From Phycisphaerae bacterium (GTDB taxonomy: Bacteria > Planctomycetota > Phycisphaerae > UBA1845 > Fen-1342), in the NCBI GenBank assembly GCA_022842805.1, contig JALHOX010000310.1:1-5387 (forward strand): DNA of 5,387 nucleotides. Reading direction: 5' to 3'. Made by a program: the position numbers and the translations under genes. The notes beneath the pieces were generated by a model. The model saw only the letters and a program-made list of their open reading frames with translations, did not search any database and had not been told where the DNA came from. Below are positions 1-5,387 of the stretch, in pieces; position 1 is the first letter of the stretch, and each line of letters begins with the position of its first letter.

Positions 1-555
1 GGCGCGCAGCACCGCGCCGGCCCGCAGCGCCAGCCCCGCCAGCGGCGCCGCCACGGCCGCGATCGCGCGCGTTCGCGGCTTTTGCCGCAGAATCTCGCCC
101 GCCACGCGTGCCGGCCGCACTGCGAAGACCGCTCCGCGATCGACGCCTTCGATCTCTTTTGCGCCGAACTTCTTGAGGATTGGAGCGCTGGTGTCGCTGG
201 CCGAGGAAATGAACAGTGCGTCGACGCCGGGCTGCGAGAAATAGGTCTTCGCCAATGCGAGACCGTGCAGCCGATGCGTCGGCAAGGTGACGTATTTCGC
301 CGTACACGCGACCAGCCGATCGCGCCCGTTAAAGCGCATTCGCCGCGGAATGTTCGCCAGAAAGCCGACAGCCGCCCCGTCGTCGCGAATGATCCAACCC
401 GCCGGAATGTGAGGCGGTCGGGCAGGGTTGGCGAAGAGCTGCCATTGCAGCCGCTCGGCCCCATCGGGCGGCGCGGGGCGCTCGAAGACGCGCGCGATCA
501 GCGCCGCCGCCTCCGCCAGATCGCTCTCACGCGCTTCGCGCAGCTCAATCGCCAT
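1..555 (-). CDS. GNAT-family acyltransferase, N-terminal part (3' end beyond window)
   Basis: The frame is open from an ATG at 555-553 to the left edge, giving 185 codons without a stop. It starts MAIELREARESDLAEAAALI, a typical GNAT beginning (beta strand 1 then a helix). Residues 53-66 (GWIIRDDGAAVGFL) look like the central beta hairpin. R95-L-H-G98-L-A100 matches the acyl-CoA pyrophosphate-binding signature (Q/R)xxGx(G/A), followed by a helix and the strand DALFISSAS (112-120). Residues 126-135 (ILKKFGAKEI) resemble the usual GNAT ending 'LxxxGFxxx'. Residues 161-185 are Ala/Leu-rich and may be a linker to a second lobe, as in the larger GNATs found in exopolysaccharide loci. The start is supported by GGAG seven bases upstream, and no other in-frame start exists after the ACP stop. 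It is the last visible gene, 45 nt after the ACP. The donor could be acyl-ACP rather than acyl-CoA; that is inference from context. The GNAT fold call is fairly safe, the substrate is unknown. Confidence 0.8.
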   Translation of the reverse strand, partial: MAIELREARESDLAEAAALIARVFERPAPPDGAERLQWQLFANPARPPHIPAGWIIRDDGAAVGFLANIPRRMRFNGRDRLVACTAKYVTLPTHRLHGLALAKTYFSQPGVDALFISSASDTSAPILKKFGAKEIEGVDRGAVFAVRPARVAGEILRQKPRTRAIAAVAAPLAGLALRAGAVLRA

Positions 556-562
556 GCCGCCG

Positions 563-566
563 CTCC
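563..566 (-). promoter_or_regulatory. Ribosome binding site of the GNAT gene
   Basis: GGAG on the minus strand, seven bases before the ATG at 555. It supports this start as the only one in frame after the upstream ACP stop codon. The site lies in the 45-nt gap between the two genes. Confidence 0.6.
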
Positions 567-600
567 ACGCCGCGCTCCGCGAAGGCCCGCGCCGCGCGGT

Positions 601-840
601 TCAGAACTCGACCCCCGCCTCGCGCAAGACGCCCTTGATCTTGGCGATCGAGGTCATCTCCAGCATCTGCTCCGTCGTCAGCCGCACGCCGAAGCGCTGC
701 TCAATCGCCTCGACAATCGAGATGTGCGCCACCGAGTCCCAGCCCGGCACATCGACCGGTTTGAGGTCGTCCTTCAGCGCGCCGCCGAAGCCGACCACCT
801 CCTGAAACACCGCGCTCAATGTCTGCATGTTCTGCTGCAT
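601..840 (-). CDS. Free-standing acyl carrier protein
   Basis: A 79-residue protein, the normal size for a discrete ACP. Residues 31-40 read VPGWDSVAHI, the phosphopantetheine attachment motif with Ser36 as the expected 4'-phosphopantetheine site (the common form is DSL; here it is DSV). The following helix II, roughly 37-50 (IVEAIEQRFGV), carries acidic residues that ACP partner enzymes usually bind. The C-terminal half (TTEQMLEMTSIAKIKGVL) fits helices III and IV. The start at 840 has GGAA seven bases upstream; an ATG at 828 lacks a comparable site and would trim helix I. The frame stays open further upstream, but only as overlap with the preceding gene. The gene follows the FkbH-like gene by 34 nt and precedes a GNAT, so it probably carries the three-carbon acyl group loaded by the FkbH-like protein. 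A phosphopantetheinyl transferase must be encoded elsewhere. Family call is firm; the cargo is inferred. Confidence 0.93.
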   Translation of the reverse strand: MQQNMQTLSAVFQEVVGFGGALKDDLKPVDVPGWDSVAHISIVEAIEQRFGVRLTTEQMLEMTSIAKIKGVLREAGVEF

Positions 841-847
841 ATTCGGG

Positions 848-851
848 TTCC
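848..851 (-). promoter_or_regulatory. Ribosome binding site of the ACP gene
   Basis: GGAA on the minus strand, seven bases before the ATG at 840. It is a weak match, but it favours 840 over the in-frame ATG at 828. It begins only three bases after the palindrome at 855-870. Confidence 0.45.
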
Positions 852-854
852 ACT

Positions 855-870
855 TCGCCGCGCGCGGCGA
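855..870. repeat. Perfect 16-bp GC-rich palindrome between the FkbH-like and ACP genes
   Basis: The sequence tcgccgcgcgcggcga equals its own reverse complement over all 16 bases; the flanking pair (854/871) is a T-T mismatch. It lies wholly within the 34-nt gap between the stop codon of the FkbH-like gene and the ACP start. In RNA it could fold to a six-base-pair stem with a CGCG loop, ending three bases before the ACP ribosome binding site. No T run follows on the transcribed strand, so it is not a classic terminator. It might affect ACP translation or mRNA processing, or be chance in GC-rich DNA. Confidence 0.5.
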
Positions 871-874
871 TCCT

Positions 875-3067
875 TTAGTTCGCGACCTCGATCCGCACCG
901 CCGCATGCTCGATCTTCGCGCTCGCCAGGTCGAGGCTCCACCACTCCGCGCCGTCGCCGGCGGCGTGCGGCTGCGGGCCCGCAAAGCCGAGCCGGGCGAA
1001 GGTGTCGGCGTAGGGCTTGTTGCGCTCGGTCGGCAGATACTCGCCGCGAATCGCCTTGGCCCCGGCCGCGCGGGCCTGCGCCGCGATAAAGCCGGTAAAC
1101 GCCTGTTCGACCTGTCGCCCAAAGACGCGACAGCTCATCAGGAATGTTTCGAGCCGCCATGCGTCGCCTTCGGGCAGCGCGATGGCGGCGATGATGATGC
1201 CCTGATCGCCGAAGCGGTCGCGCAGCGCGCCGGTGTAGATCCGTGCGCCGGCGGTGTGCATCTTCTTCAGCGTCGCTTCGTCGAAGCGGCGGGTGGTCAT
1301 GTTGAACTGATTGGTGCGCTGGTGCATCTGAGCGATGCGCGTCCAGTCGCTGTCGCGGGCCGGCGTGATCGTCAGCACCTGTTCCAGCGACATGAGAAAA
1401 TCGCTGAGCGACCCGCTTTTGGTCTTCAATTCGTCGCGGCGGCGCTGCGCCTGATATTCGTCGGCCCGCTTCAGGTCTGTGCTGGTCAGTTGCAGCGGCC
1501 AGAGCTCGCGCAGGTTTCGCAGAAACGCGACGCGCTGCACCGGGTCGTCGGGCAAATCGGGCACCAACACCTGCGGCAACACCTCGCGCACCGCCGCCCG
1601 CTCGTGGATCGAGTCGTCGAGAAAGACGAACGAATCGAGGCCGAGATTCAGCTCGCTCGCGAGCTCGCTGATCGCCTCGGGCTTGGGGTTCCAGCTGATG
1701 CGGTGCGCGGCGACTTCGTCGAGCTTGAGAGCCATGCCGCCATGTTGCTCGAAGACCGAGAGCGCGACCGACTCGTCGTTCTTGCTGCAGAGCGCGATCA
1801 GAATTCCCTGGGAACGCAGATCGAGCAGCCAGCGCTGATATTCGAGAAACGCGTTGCCCGGATAGGCCGACCCGACCTCGACGCCCTGCGGCCCCGCGTC
1901 GCCGACGATGCCGCCCCACATCGTGTTGTCGAGATCGGAGACGACGACCTTCTTCGGCCCGCGCTTGGCGACCGCGATGCAATCGGCCACCAGCACGCCC
2001 CAGGTGGCGAAGGCGTCGGCCGAGCAGGGGAAGCGGCCGAAAAGCCGCCGCCGATCGTCGATCGCCGCCCGCGCGCCCATCTCGGCGAAGGCGCTTGCGA
2101 CATCCAGTAGATGTACGCCGCTCGCAGCTTTGCATGCGTCGGCCAGCATGCGATTGACCGCCGCTGCCAGAGACTCCGCCCCGTCTTCACGCGTCGCATC
2201 GAGGAAGCCGACGCGACGCAGCGCCTCGCCGCTAACCGTGTGCAGCAGCACCGGCGCGTTCGAGATTTGCCGCCACGCCTGCAGTGCGTCGCCGATCGAT
2301 TCGCCGGCGGCGGCGATGATCTCGCGCGCCTGGGCCGGGTTTCGCCGGGCCGCCGCCAGATCGGGCACGAGCGTCGCAAGGTCATATCCGAGGATCAGGA
2401 AATCGGGCTTGAACGCCACCGCCTCGCCCATCGGATCGCGAAGCTGGTGGTGCATCATCCCGAAGCTGCCGATCTGCACGCTCGGCTCAAAGCCGCAGCG
2501 CAGCAGGCCGACCTCGATGGCGGGGCCGATCGGGTCGAGCGTGACCAGGCCGCTCACGAACACACGGACATCCCGCTTGGGGTCGGCCTTCTCGCTCTTT
2601 GGAGTCAGACGACGCAGCCGCGCCAGGTCGGCGTGCTGTGCGTTCGAAAGATCGGTGAACGCAAGCGCCGCGCGGATCAAATCCGCCGCGCCCGCATCGG
2701 CAAGAAACTGAGCCGCGACGAGCGCGCTCTTCGAGCTCAGGTAGTTCTCAACCCGCGCCCGCTGCAACTCGCGCTCAATCGCCGCCCGATCCTTGGCGCT
2801 GCACGCCGCCAGAAGCCGCTCGATCGCCGGTGCGCTTGCCAGCGCTTCCTTGGCCGCTGCCGAGAGCGCGGCCTTCGCCAGATCGGCCGATCCGTGCTGC
2901 AGCGCCGCGCGCATCAGGACGCGCACACTCGCCGCATCGAGCGCACCGGCGTTCATGCCGCGGATGCGCTCCGTCAGCCCGCGCAACGCGGCGCCGGCCG
3001 GATCCTGCGTGAGCATGGTCAGCTCGCGCGAAAGGGGAGTTGTCGATGTCGAAGCCGCTGCCGTCAT
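875..3067 (-). CDS. FkbH-like HAD-IIIC family protein (probable acyl/glyceryl transferase-phosphatase)
   Basis: A 730-residue protein with four parts. Residues about 20-155 are almost entirely helical and Ala/Leu-rich. Residues about 166-370 match the alpha/beta (SGNH-like) domain that precedes the HAD domain in many FkbH relatives. Residues about 371-520 are the HAD domain: motif I D378-L-D380-N-T-M-W-G-G, motif II ALCSKND (425-431), a basic residue K462 in NPKPEAI, and acidic motif FLDDS (482-486). Residues about 570-700 form the FkbH C-terminal GNAT-like domain, with TNQFNMTTRRF (585-595), SCRVFGRQVE (645-654) and the YLPTERNKPY block (677-686). Characterised relatives use 1,3-bisphosphoglycerate to load a glyceryl group on an ACP; C427 sits next to the HAD loop 2 site and is a candidate acyl-holding residue. 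The ACP gene directly downstream fits this. The start follows the GT4 stop as TGA-AGG-ATG. The length is greater than many FkbH proteins, owing mostly to the helical N-terminus. Family call is firm; the true substrate is not shown. Confidence 0.93.
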   Translation of the reverse strand: MTAAASTSTTPLSRELTMLTQDPAGAALRGLTERIRGMNAGALDAASVRVLMRAALQHGSADLAKAALSAAAKEALASAPAIERLLAACSAKDRAAIERELQRARVENYLSSKSALVAAQFLADAGAADLIRAALAFTDLSNAQHADLARLRRLTPKSEKADPKRDVRVFVSGLVTLDPIGPAIEVGLLRCGFEPSVQIGSFGMMHHQLRDPMGEAVAFKPDFLILGYDLATLVPDLAAARRNPAQAREIIAAAGESIGDALQAWRQISNAPVLLHTVSGEALRRVGFLDATREDGAESLAAAVNRMLADACKAASGVHLLDVASAFAEMGARAAIDDRRRLFGRFPCSADAFATWGVLVADCIAVAKRGPKKVVVSDLDNTMWGGIVGDAGPQGVEVGSAYPGNAFLEYQRWLLDLRSQGILIALCSKNDESVALSVFEQHGGMALKLDEVAAHRISWNPKPEAISELASELNLGLDSFVFLDDSIHERAAVREVLPQVLVPDLPDDPVQRVAFLRNLRELWPLQLTSTDLKRADEYQAQRRRDELKTKSGSLSDFLMSLEQVLTITPARDSDWTRIAQMHQRTNQFNMTTRRFDEATLKKMHTAGARIYTGALRDRFGDQGIIIAAIALPEGDAWRLETFLMSCRVFGRQVEQAFTGFIAAQARAAGAKAIRGEYLPTERNKPYADTFARLGFAGPQPHAAGDGAEWWSLDLASAKIEHAAVRIEVAN

Positions 3068-3076
3068 CCTTCACCT
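3068..3076 (-). promoter_or_regulatory. Ribosome binding site of the FkbH-like gene overlapping the GT4 stop codon
   Basis: The minus-strand sequence AGGTGAAGG lies directly before the ATG at 3067 and contains the TGA stop of the GT4 gene (3073-3071). Only three bases separate that stop from the next start, so the two genes are probably translationally coupled. Confidence 0.5.
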
Positions 3077-4252
3077 GGTTGCCGTGAGTGTCGCCCGGGC
3101 CGCGCCGCGCGACGATTCGAACTCGCGAATCGCCGTCTCATACACCGTACGCGTCCGCCGGGCGATCGCGTGCGGGTGGAAGCGCTCCAGCGCACTGCTG
3201 CGCGCCGCCGCACCCATTTTCGTCCGCAGCGAATTATCGCCGAGCAGCGCCGAAAGTCGACCCGCGATGTCGGCCGGGTCGTCCGGCTCGATCAGAAATC
3301 CGTTGACGCCCGCCGCGATCATGGTCGGCATTCCGCAGCGGTTCGACGCAACGACCGGCACGCCGACGGACATGGCTTCCTCGATCGCCATCGGCGCATT
3401 TTCCTGAAACGAGGGCAGCAACAGGATGCTGGCGCGGCCCAGCTCGCGCATCAGTTGCTCGCGGTTCACGTGGCCCAGGTCGTCGATCCGCCCGGCGAGT
3501 TGGTGTCGCCGGATCGCGTCGTCCACCCGCGCGCTATAGGCCGGGTCGCGCCGCGCACCGGCGATGACCAGCCGGGCCTGCGGAAAGTCCGCCGCAATGC
3601 GCGCAAACGCCTCGATCGATCCGACCGTGTTCTTGCGCTCCGTCACCCACCCGACGCAGATGATCCGCCCGATCTCCTCTTGCCGCGGCACGTCGAAAAA
3701 GCGGGCTTCGACCGGGTTCTCAATGTCGTGGATCTGGGCCGTCGTGTGCGCCTGCAGCTTTTCGCGCACATAGGGGGCGATGGAAATGATCTGCGTCTGA
3801 CGCGCCCAGCCGGCCTTTTCAATTCGCAACCAGAGCGGCCCGCGAAACCAGCCGCCGCGCTTGCGATCGGTGTTGATGTTCTCCGACTCAAAGCCGTGGA
3901 CTGTCGCGACTTGCGGGTAGGGCAGCGACGCCGGCAGCGCCCGCCCGAAGGCCTCGTGTGTGTGAACTACGTCGGGCATCAGTTCGCGAAGCTTCGCCAT
4001 GATCGCGCGGCGGCCCGGCCCAAAGAGCATGTCCGCCATCATCGGCCAGCGCGAGGCCGGCAAGCGGTGGATCGTCGCCCGCTGGTGCGTCTCGCTCGAC
4101 GCCCGCGCCCGCCCGCGCTCCAGCGTCAGTACGTGGACTTCGGTCTGTTCCAAGGCCGCCAGCGCCGGCGCAAGCGCCACCGTCACCGCCTCGACGCCGC
4201 CGCGCGGCTTCGAAGGATCGATCGGAAATCGGCTGAAAATCGCGACTTTCAT
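3071..4252 (-). CDS. GT4-family glycosyltransferase (GT-B fold)
   Basis: A complete 393-residue protein, the usual GT4 length. It begins MKVAIFSRFPIDP, with the glycine loop RGGVE (17-21) typical of the N-terminal Rossmann lobe. DVVHTHEAFG (94-103) and ATVHGFESE (116-124) match the acceptor-side region of GT4 enzymes. The C-terminal donor lobe starts near 196 with IICVGWVTERKN, where R206 and K207 are the expected diphosphate-binding residues. E284 and E292 (in FQENAPMAIEEAM) form the EX7E motif, followed by GVPVVASNRCGMPTMI and the strand GFLIEPDD. This indicates a retaining transferase using an NDP-sugar on the cytoplasmic side of the membrane; there is no signal peptide or membrane segment. 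Donor and acceptor cannot be read from the sequence. The start lacks a close Shine-Dalgarno match: GGAGAGG is about 18 bases upstream, and there is no other in-frame start in the 30-nt gap. The stop is three bases before the FkbH-like gene. Confidence 0.95.
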   Translation of the reverse strand: MKVAIFSRFPIDPSKPRGGVEAVTVALAPALAALEQTEVHVLTLERGRARASSETHQRATIHRLPASRWPMMADMLFGPGRRAIMAKLRELMPDVVHTHEAFGRALPASLPYPQVATVHGFESENINTDRKRGGWFRGPLWLRIEKAGWARQTQIISIAPYVREKLQAHTTAQIHDIENPVEARFFDVPRQEEIGRIICVGWVTERKNTVGSIEAFARIAADFPQARLVIAGARRDPAYSARVDDAIRRHQLAGRIDDLGHVNREQLMRELGRASILLLPSFQENAPMAIEEAMSVGVPVVASNRCGMPTMIAAGVNGFLIEPDDPADIAGRLSALLGDNSLRTKMGAAARSSALERFHPHAIARRTRTVYETAIREFESSRGAARATLTATR

Positions 4253-4282
4253 GCGCTGTTGCGGCGTGGGCCTCTCCGTTGG

Positions 4283-5260
4283 CTAGCTCGTCTTGGGGGC
4301 GGAAAAATCCGCCGGCACGGGGCGATCGGCGATCCACGCCGCAAACTGCGACAACCCCTCTTCGAGTGAAGTCGTCGGCGCGAACCCGAATCCTTTGATC
4401 TTACGAATGTCGCCGCTCAGTGTGGCGATGTCGCCCGGCCAGCTCTGGCCGGTGTAGGTCACCTGCGTGTCGCTCAGTCGCAGCGTCTGCAGGATCATCT
4501 TGACGAGATCGCGAATCGAAATCGGCCGCCCGCCCGCGATGTTGAGCGCCTCACCTTCGGTCCGCGGATCGGCCGCGGCGTCGACAAAGGCCCGCGCCGT
4601 GTCGGCGACGAAGCTGTAATCGCGGACCTGCTCGCCCGTGCCCAGCACCTCCAGCCGATGCGGGTTTTGCTGCAGTTTGCGAAACAGGTCGTGAATCACA
4701 TAGCGCGGCTGGCGCGGACCGTAGGTATTGAAAATCCGCATCGCCGTGAAGGGCGTGCCGTAGGCGCTGCGATAGGCGAATCCGAGCCGCTCGCCCGCCA
4801 GCTTCGATGCGCCATAGGGCGAGATCGGATGCAGCGGGTGCGCTTCGTCCATCGGCGTGCGCACCGGCGCGCCGTACACCGCCGCGCTGCTGGCGAACAG
4901 GATGCGCTCGACTTTGCCGCCAGCCAGTCGCGCGGCTTCGAGGATGTTGGCGGTGCCGTTGGCGTTGATGGCAAAATCGACCAGCGGCTCCTTCACCGAG
5001 CGCGGCACGTTGGCGTTGGCGGCGAGGTGAAAGATGAGCTGCTGCTCCGCCACGGCGGCCCTCACCGTCTCAAAGTCGCGTATGTCGCCGCGGCGAAAGT
5101 CGACCCGCCCCCGGACGCCGGCGAGGTTTTCCTCGCGTCCGTCGGAAAGATCGTCGAGCACGCGCACCTGCGCGCCGCGACGCAGGAGCTCGTCGACGAT
5201 GGTTGAGGGAATGAAGCCGGCGCCGCCGGTGACCAACGCGCGTTTGCCGTGCAAGTCCAT
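4283..5260 (-). CDS. NAD-dependent epimerase/dehydratase (extended SDR, sugar-nucleotide enzyme)
   Basis: A complete 325-residue protein. The N-terminus LVTGGAGFIPS (9-19) is the Rossmann nucleotide-binding loop, followed by VRVLDDLSDG (32-41) with an acidic residue expected to bind the NAD ribose. GDIRD (58-62) and HLAANANV (78-85) are standard extended-SDR blocks. SSAAVYG (124-130) and Y149-G-A-S-K153 give the Ser/Tyr/Lys catalytic set. RIFNTYGPRQ (175-184), the GTGEQVRDYSFVAD block (207-220) and LNIAGG (239-244) match the sugar-nucleotide lobe of GalE-like enzymes. Such enzymes epimerise, dehydrate or decarboxylate NDP-sugars in the cytoplasm; a UDP-hexose 4-epimerase is the likeliest, but the exact reaction is not determinable here. 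Oddity: the third glycine of TGxxGxxG is replaced by Pro18. The start is well supported by GGAGG six bases upstream, and its ATG touches the stop of the preceding gene. It probably supplies a donor sugar for the neighbouring glycosyltransferases. Confidence 0.93.
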   Translation of the reverse strand: MDLHGKRALVTGGAGFIPSTIVDELLRRGAQVRVLDDLSDGREENLAGVRGRVDFRRGDIRDFETVRAAVAEQQLIFHLAANANVPRSVKEPLVDFAINANGTANILEAARLAGGKVERILFASSAAVYGAPVRTPMDEAHPLHPISPYGASKLAGERLGFAYRSAYGTPFTAMRIFNTYGPRQPRYVIHDLFRKLQQNPHRLEVLGTGEQVRDYSFVADTARAFVDAAADPRTEGEALNIAGGRPISIRDLVKMILQTLRLSDTQVTYTGQSWPGDIATLSGDIRKIKGFGFAPTTSLEEGLSQFAAWIADRPVPADFSAPKTS

Positions 5261-5387
5261 TTATCGCCTCCGCCAATCCGCGATGACTTCGCGATAGGCC
5301 GCCATCGCCTCAGCCGCCGCCGCCGCCGGGCGAAAACGCCGCTCCGCGATCTCGCGCGCCGCCGAACCGAATTGTCGACGTCGCGTC
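5261..5387 (-). CDS. Probable glycosyltransferase, C-terminal 41 codons (5' part beyond window)
   Basis: The frame is open from the right edge to a TAA at 5263-5261, which directly abuts the epimerase ATG. The visible 41 residues include FGSAAREIAERRF, then an alanine run and AMAAYREVIADWRRR. This resembles the closing helices of GT4 glycosyltransferases (the pattern 'G.AAR..AE.RF ... Y.EV'). No catalytic motif is visible, so the call rests on the tail pattern and on the setting beside another GT4 gene. The alanine run comes from five consecutive GCN codons, seen as (gcc)5 on the plus strand at about 5313-5327 in part. The zero-base spacing to the next gene implies an operon with coupled translation. 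Another helical protein end cannot be excluded. Confidence 0.6.
   Translation of the reverse strand, partial: TRRRQFGSAAREIAERRFRPAAAAAEAMAAYREVIADWRRR
5267..5271 (-). promoter_or_regulatory. Ribosome binding site of the epimerase gene, inside the upstream gene
   Basis: A full GGAGG on the minus strand, six bases before the ATG at 5260. It lies inside the last codons of the upstream coding region and is the strongest Shine-Dalgarno match in the window. It fixes the epimerase start and suggests translational coupling. Confidence 0.7.

Noticed and set aside
855..870. The palindrome as an intrinsic terminator ending the operon before the ACP
   Set aside because: No T tract follows the stem on the transcribed strand, and the ACP belongs functionally with the gene upstream.
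601..1122. A 173-residue version of the ACP starting at 1122
   Set aside because: The extra 94 residues overlap the C-terminal domain of the FkbH-like gene and are low-complexity Arg/Ser/Pro-rich. The ACP fold begins at the ATG at 840, which has a suitable ribosome binding site.
82..2110. Plus-strand frames at 82-1089 and 827-2110
   Set aside because: Arg/Ala-rich translations without family motifs, opposite the GNAT, ACP and FkbH-like genes; best explained as shadows.
816..2135. A 439-codon minus-strand frame within the FkbH-like gene
   Set aside because: It runs in another frame inside a gene with clear HAD and FkbH motifs; the translation is Arg-rich and matches nothing.
2111..4369. A 752-codon open frame on the plus strand opposite the FkbH-like, GT4 and epimerase genes
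   Set aside because: It is rich in Arg, shows no recognisable domain, and spans three well-supported genes on the other strand. Long antisense frames are expected in GC-rich coding DNA.
5313..5327. (gcc)5 run as a regulatory or unstable repeat
   Set aside because: It is short and encodes an alanine run in a GC-rich coding end; nothing suggests phase variation, since the unit is three bases.
1..5387. tRNA, rRNA, CRISPR arrays, insertion sequences or attachment sites
   Set aside because: None seen; nearly all of the window is coding and the gaps are at most 45 nt, with no terminal inverted repeats, direct-repeat arrays or transposase motifs.

Overview
This is a densely packed stretch of a single operon from a high-GC bacterium (roughly two thirds G+C by eye). 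Every gene I can support lies on the minus strand, so transcription runs from the right edge (5387) to the left edge (1). The long plus-strand frames are antisense shadows typical of GC-rich coding DNA. No phylogenetic marker is present. The content (GT4 glycosyltransferases, an extended SDR sugar-nucleotide enzyme, acyl-modification genes) fits a surface polysaccharide, lipopolysaccharide or protein-glycosylation locus. A Gram-negative of the proteobacterial or planctomycetal kind is plausible, but the lineage cannot be fixed from this window.

Layout in transcription order: (1) 5387-5261, the last 41 codons of a probable GT4 glycosyltransferase; (2) 5260-4283, a 325-aa NAD-dependent epimerase/dehydratase; (3) 4252-3071, a complete 393-aa GT4 glycosyltransferase; (4) 3067-875, a 730-aa FkbH-like HAD-IIIC protein; (5) 840-601, a free-standing 79-aa acyl carrier protein; (6) 555 to the left edge, the first 185 codons of a GNAT-family acyltransferase. 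Gaps are 0, 30, 3, 34 and 45 nt, so the genes almost certainly share a transcript. No promoter or terminator is visible, and both operon ends lie outside the window. No gene-free stretch exceeds 45 nt.

Proposed joint function (inference): the epimerase supplies an NDP-sugar and the GT4 enzymes build a glycan. The FkbH-like protein, ACP and GNAT would form a separate acylation module. FkbH relatives take a three-carbon acyl group (glyceryl from 1,3-bisphosphoglycerate in characterised polyketide pathways) and load it on an ACP. Here no ketosynthase or methoxymalonate-type oxidoreductase follows; a GNAT does. The simplest reading is that a glyceryl-like acyl group is made on the ACP and passed to a sugar (amino or hydroxyl group) of the glycan. 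This module is the most interesting part of the window. A GC-rich perfect palindrome sits between the FkbH-like gene and the ACP gene, just upstream of the ACP ribosome binding site.
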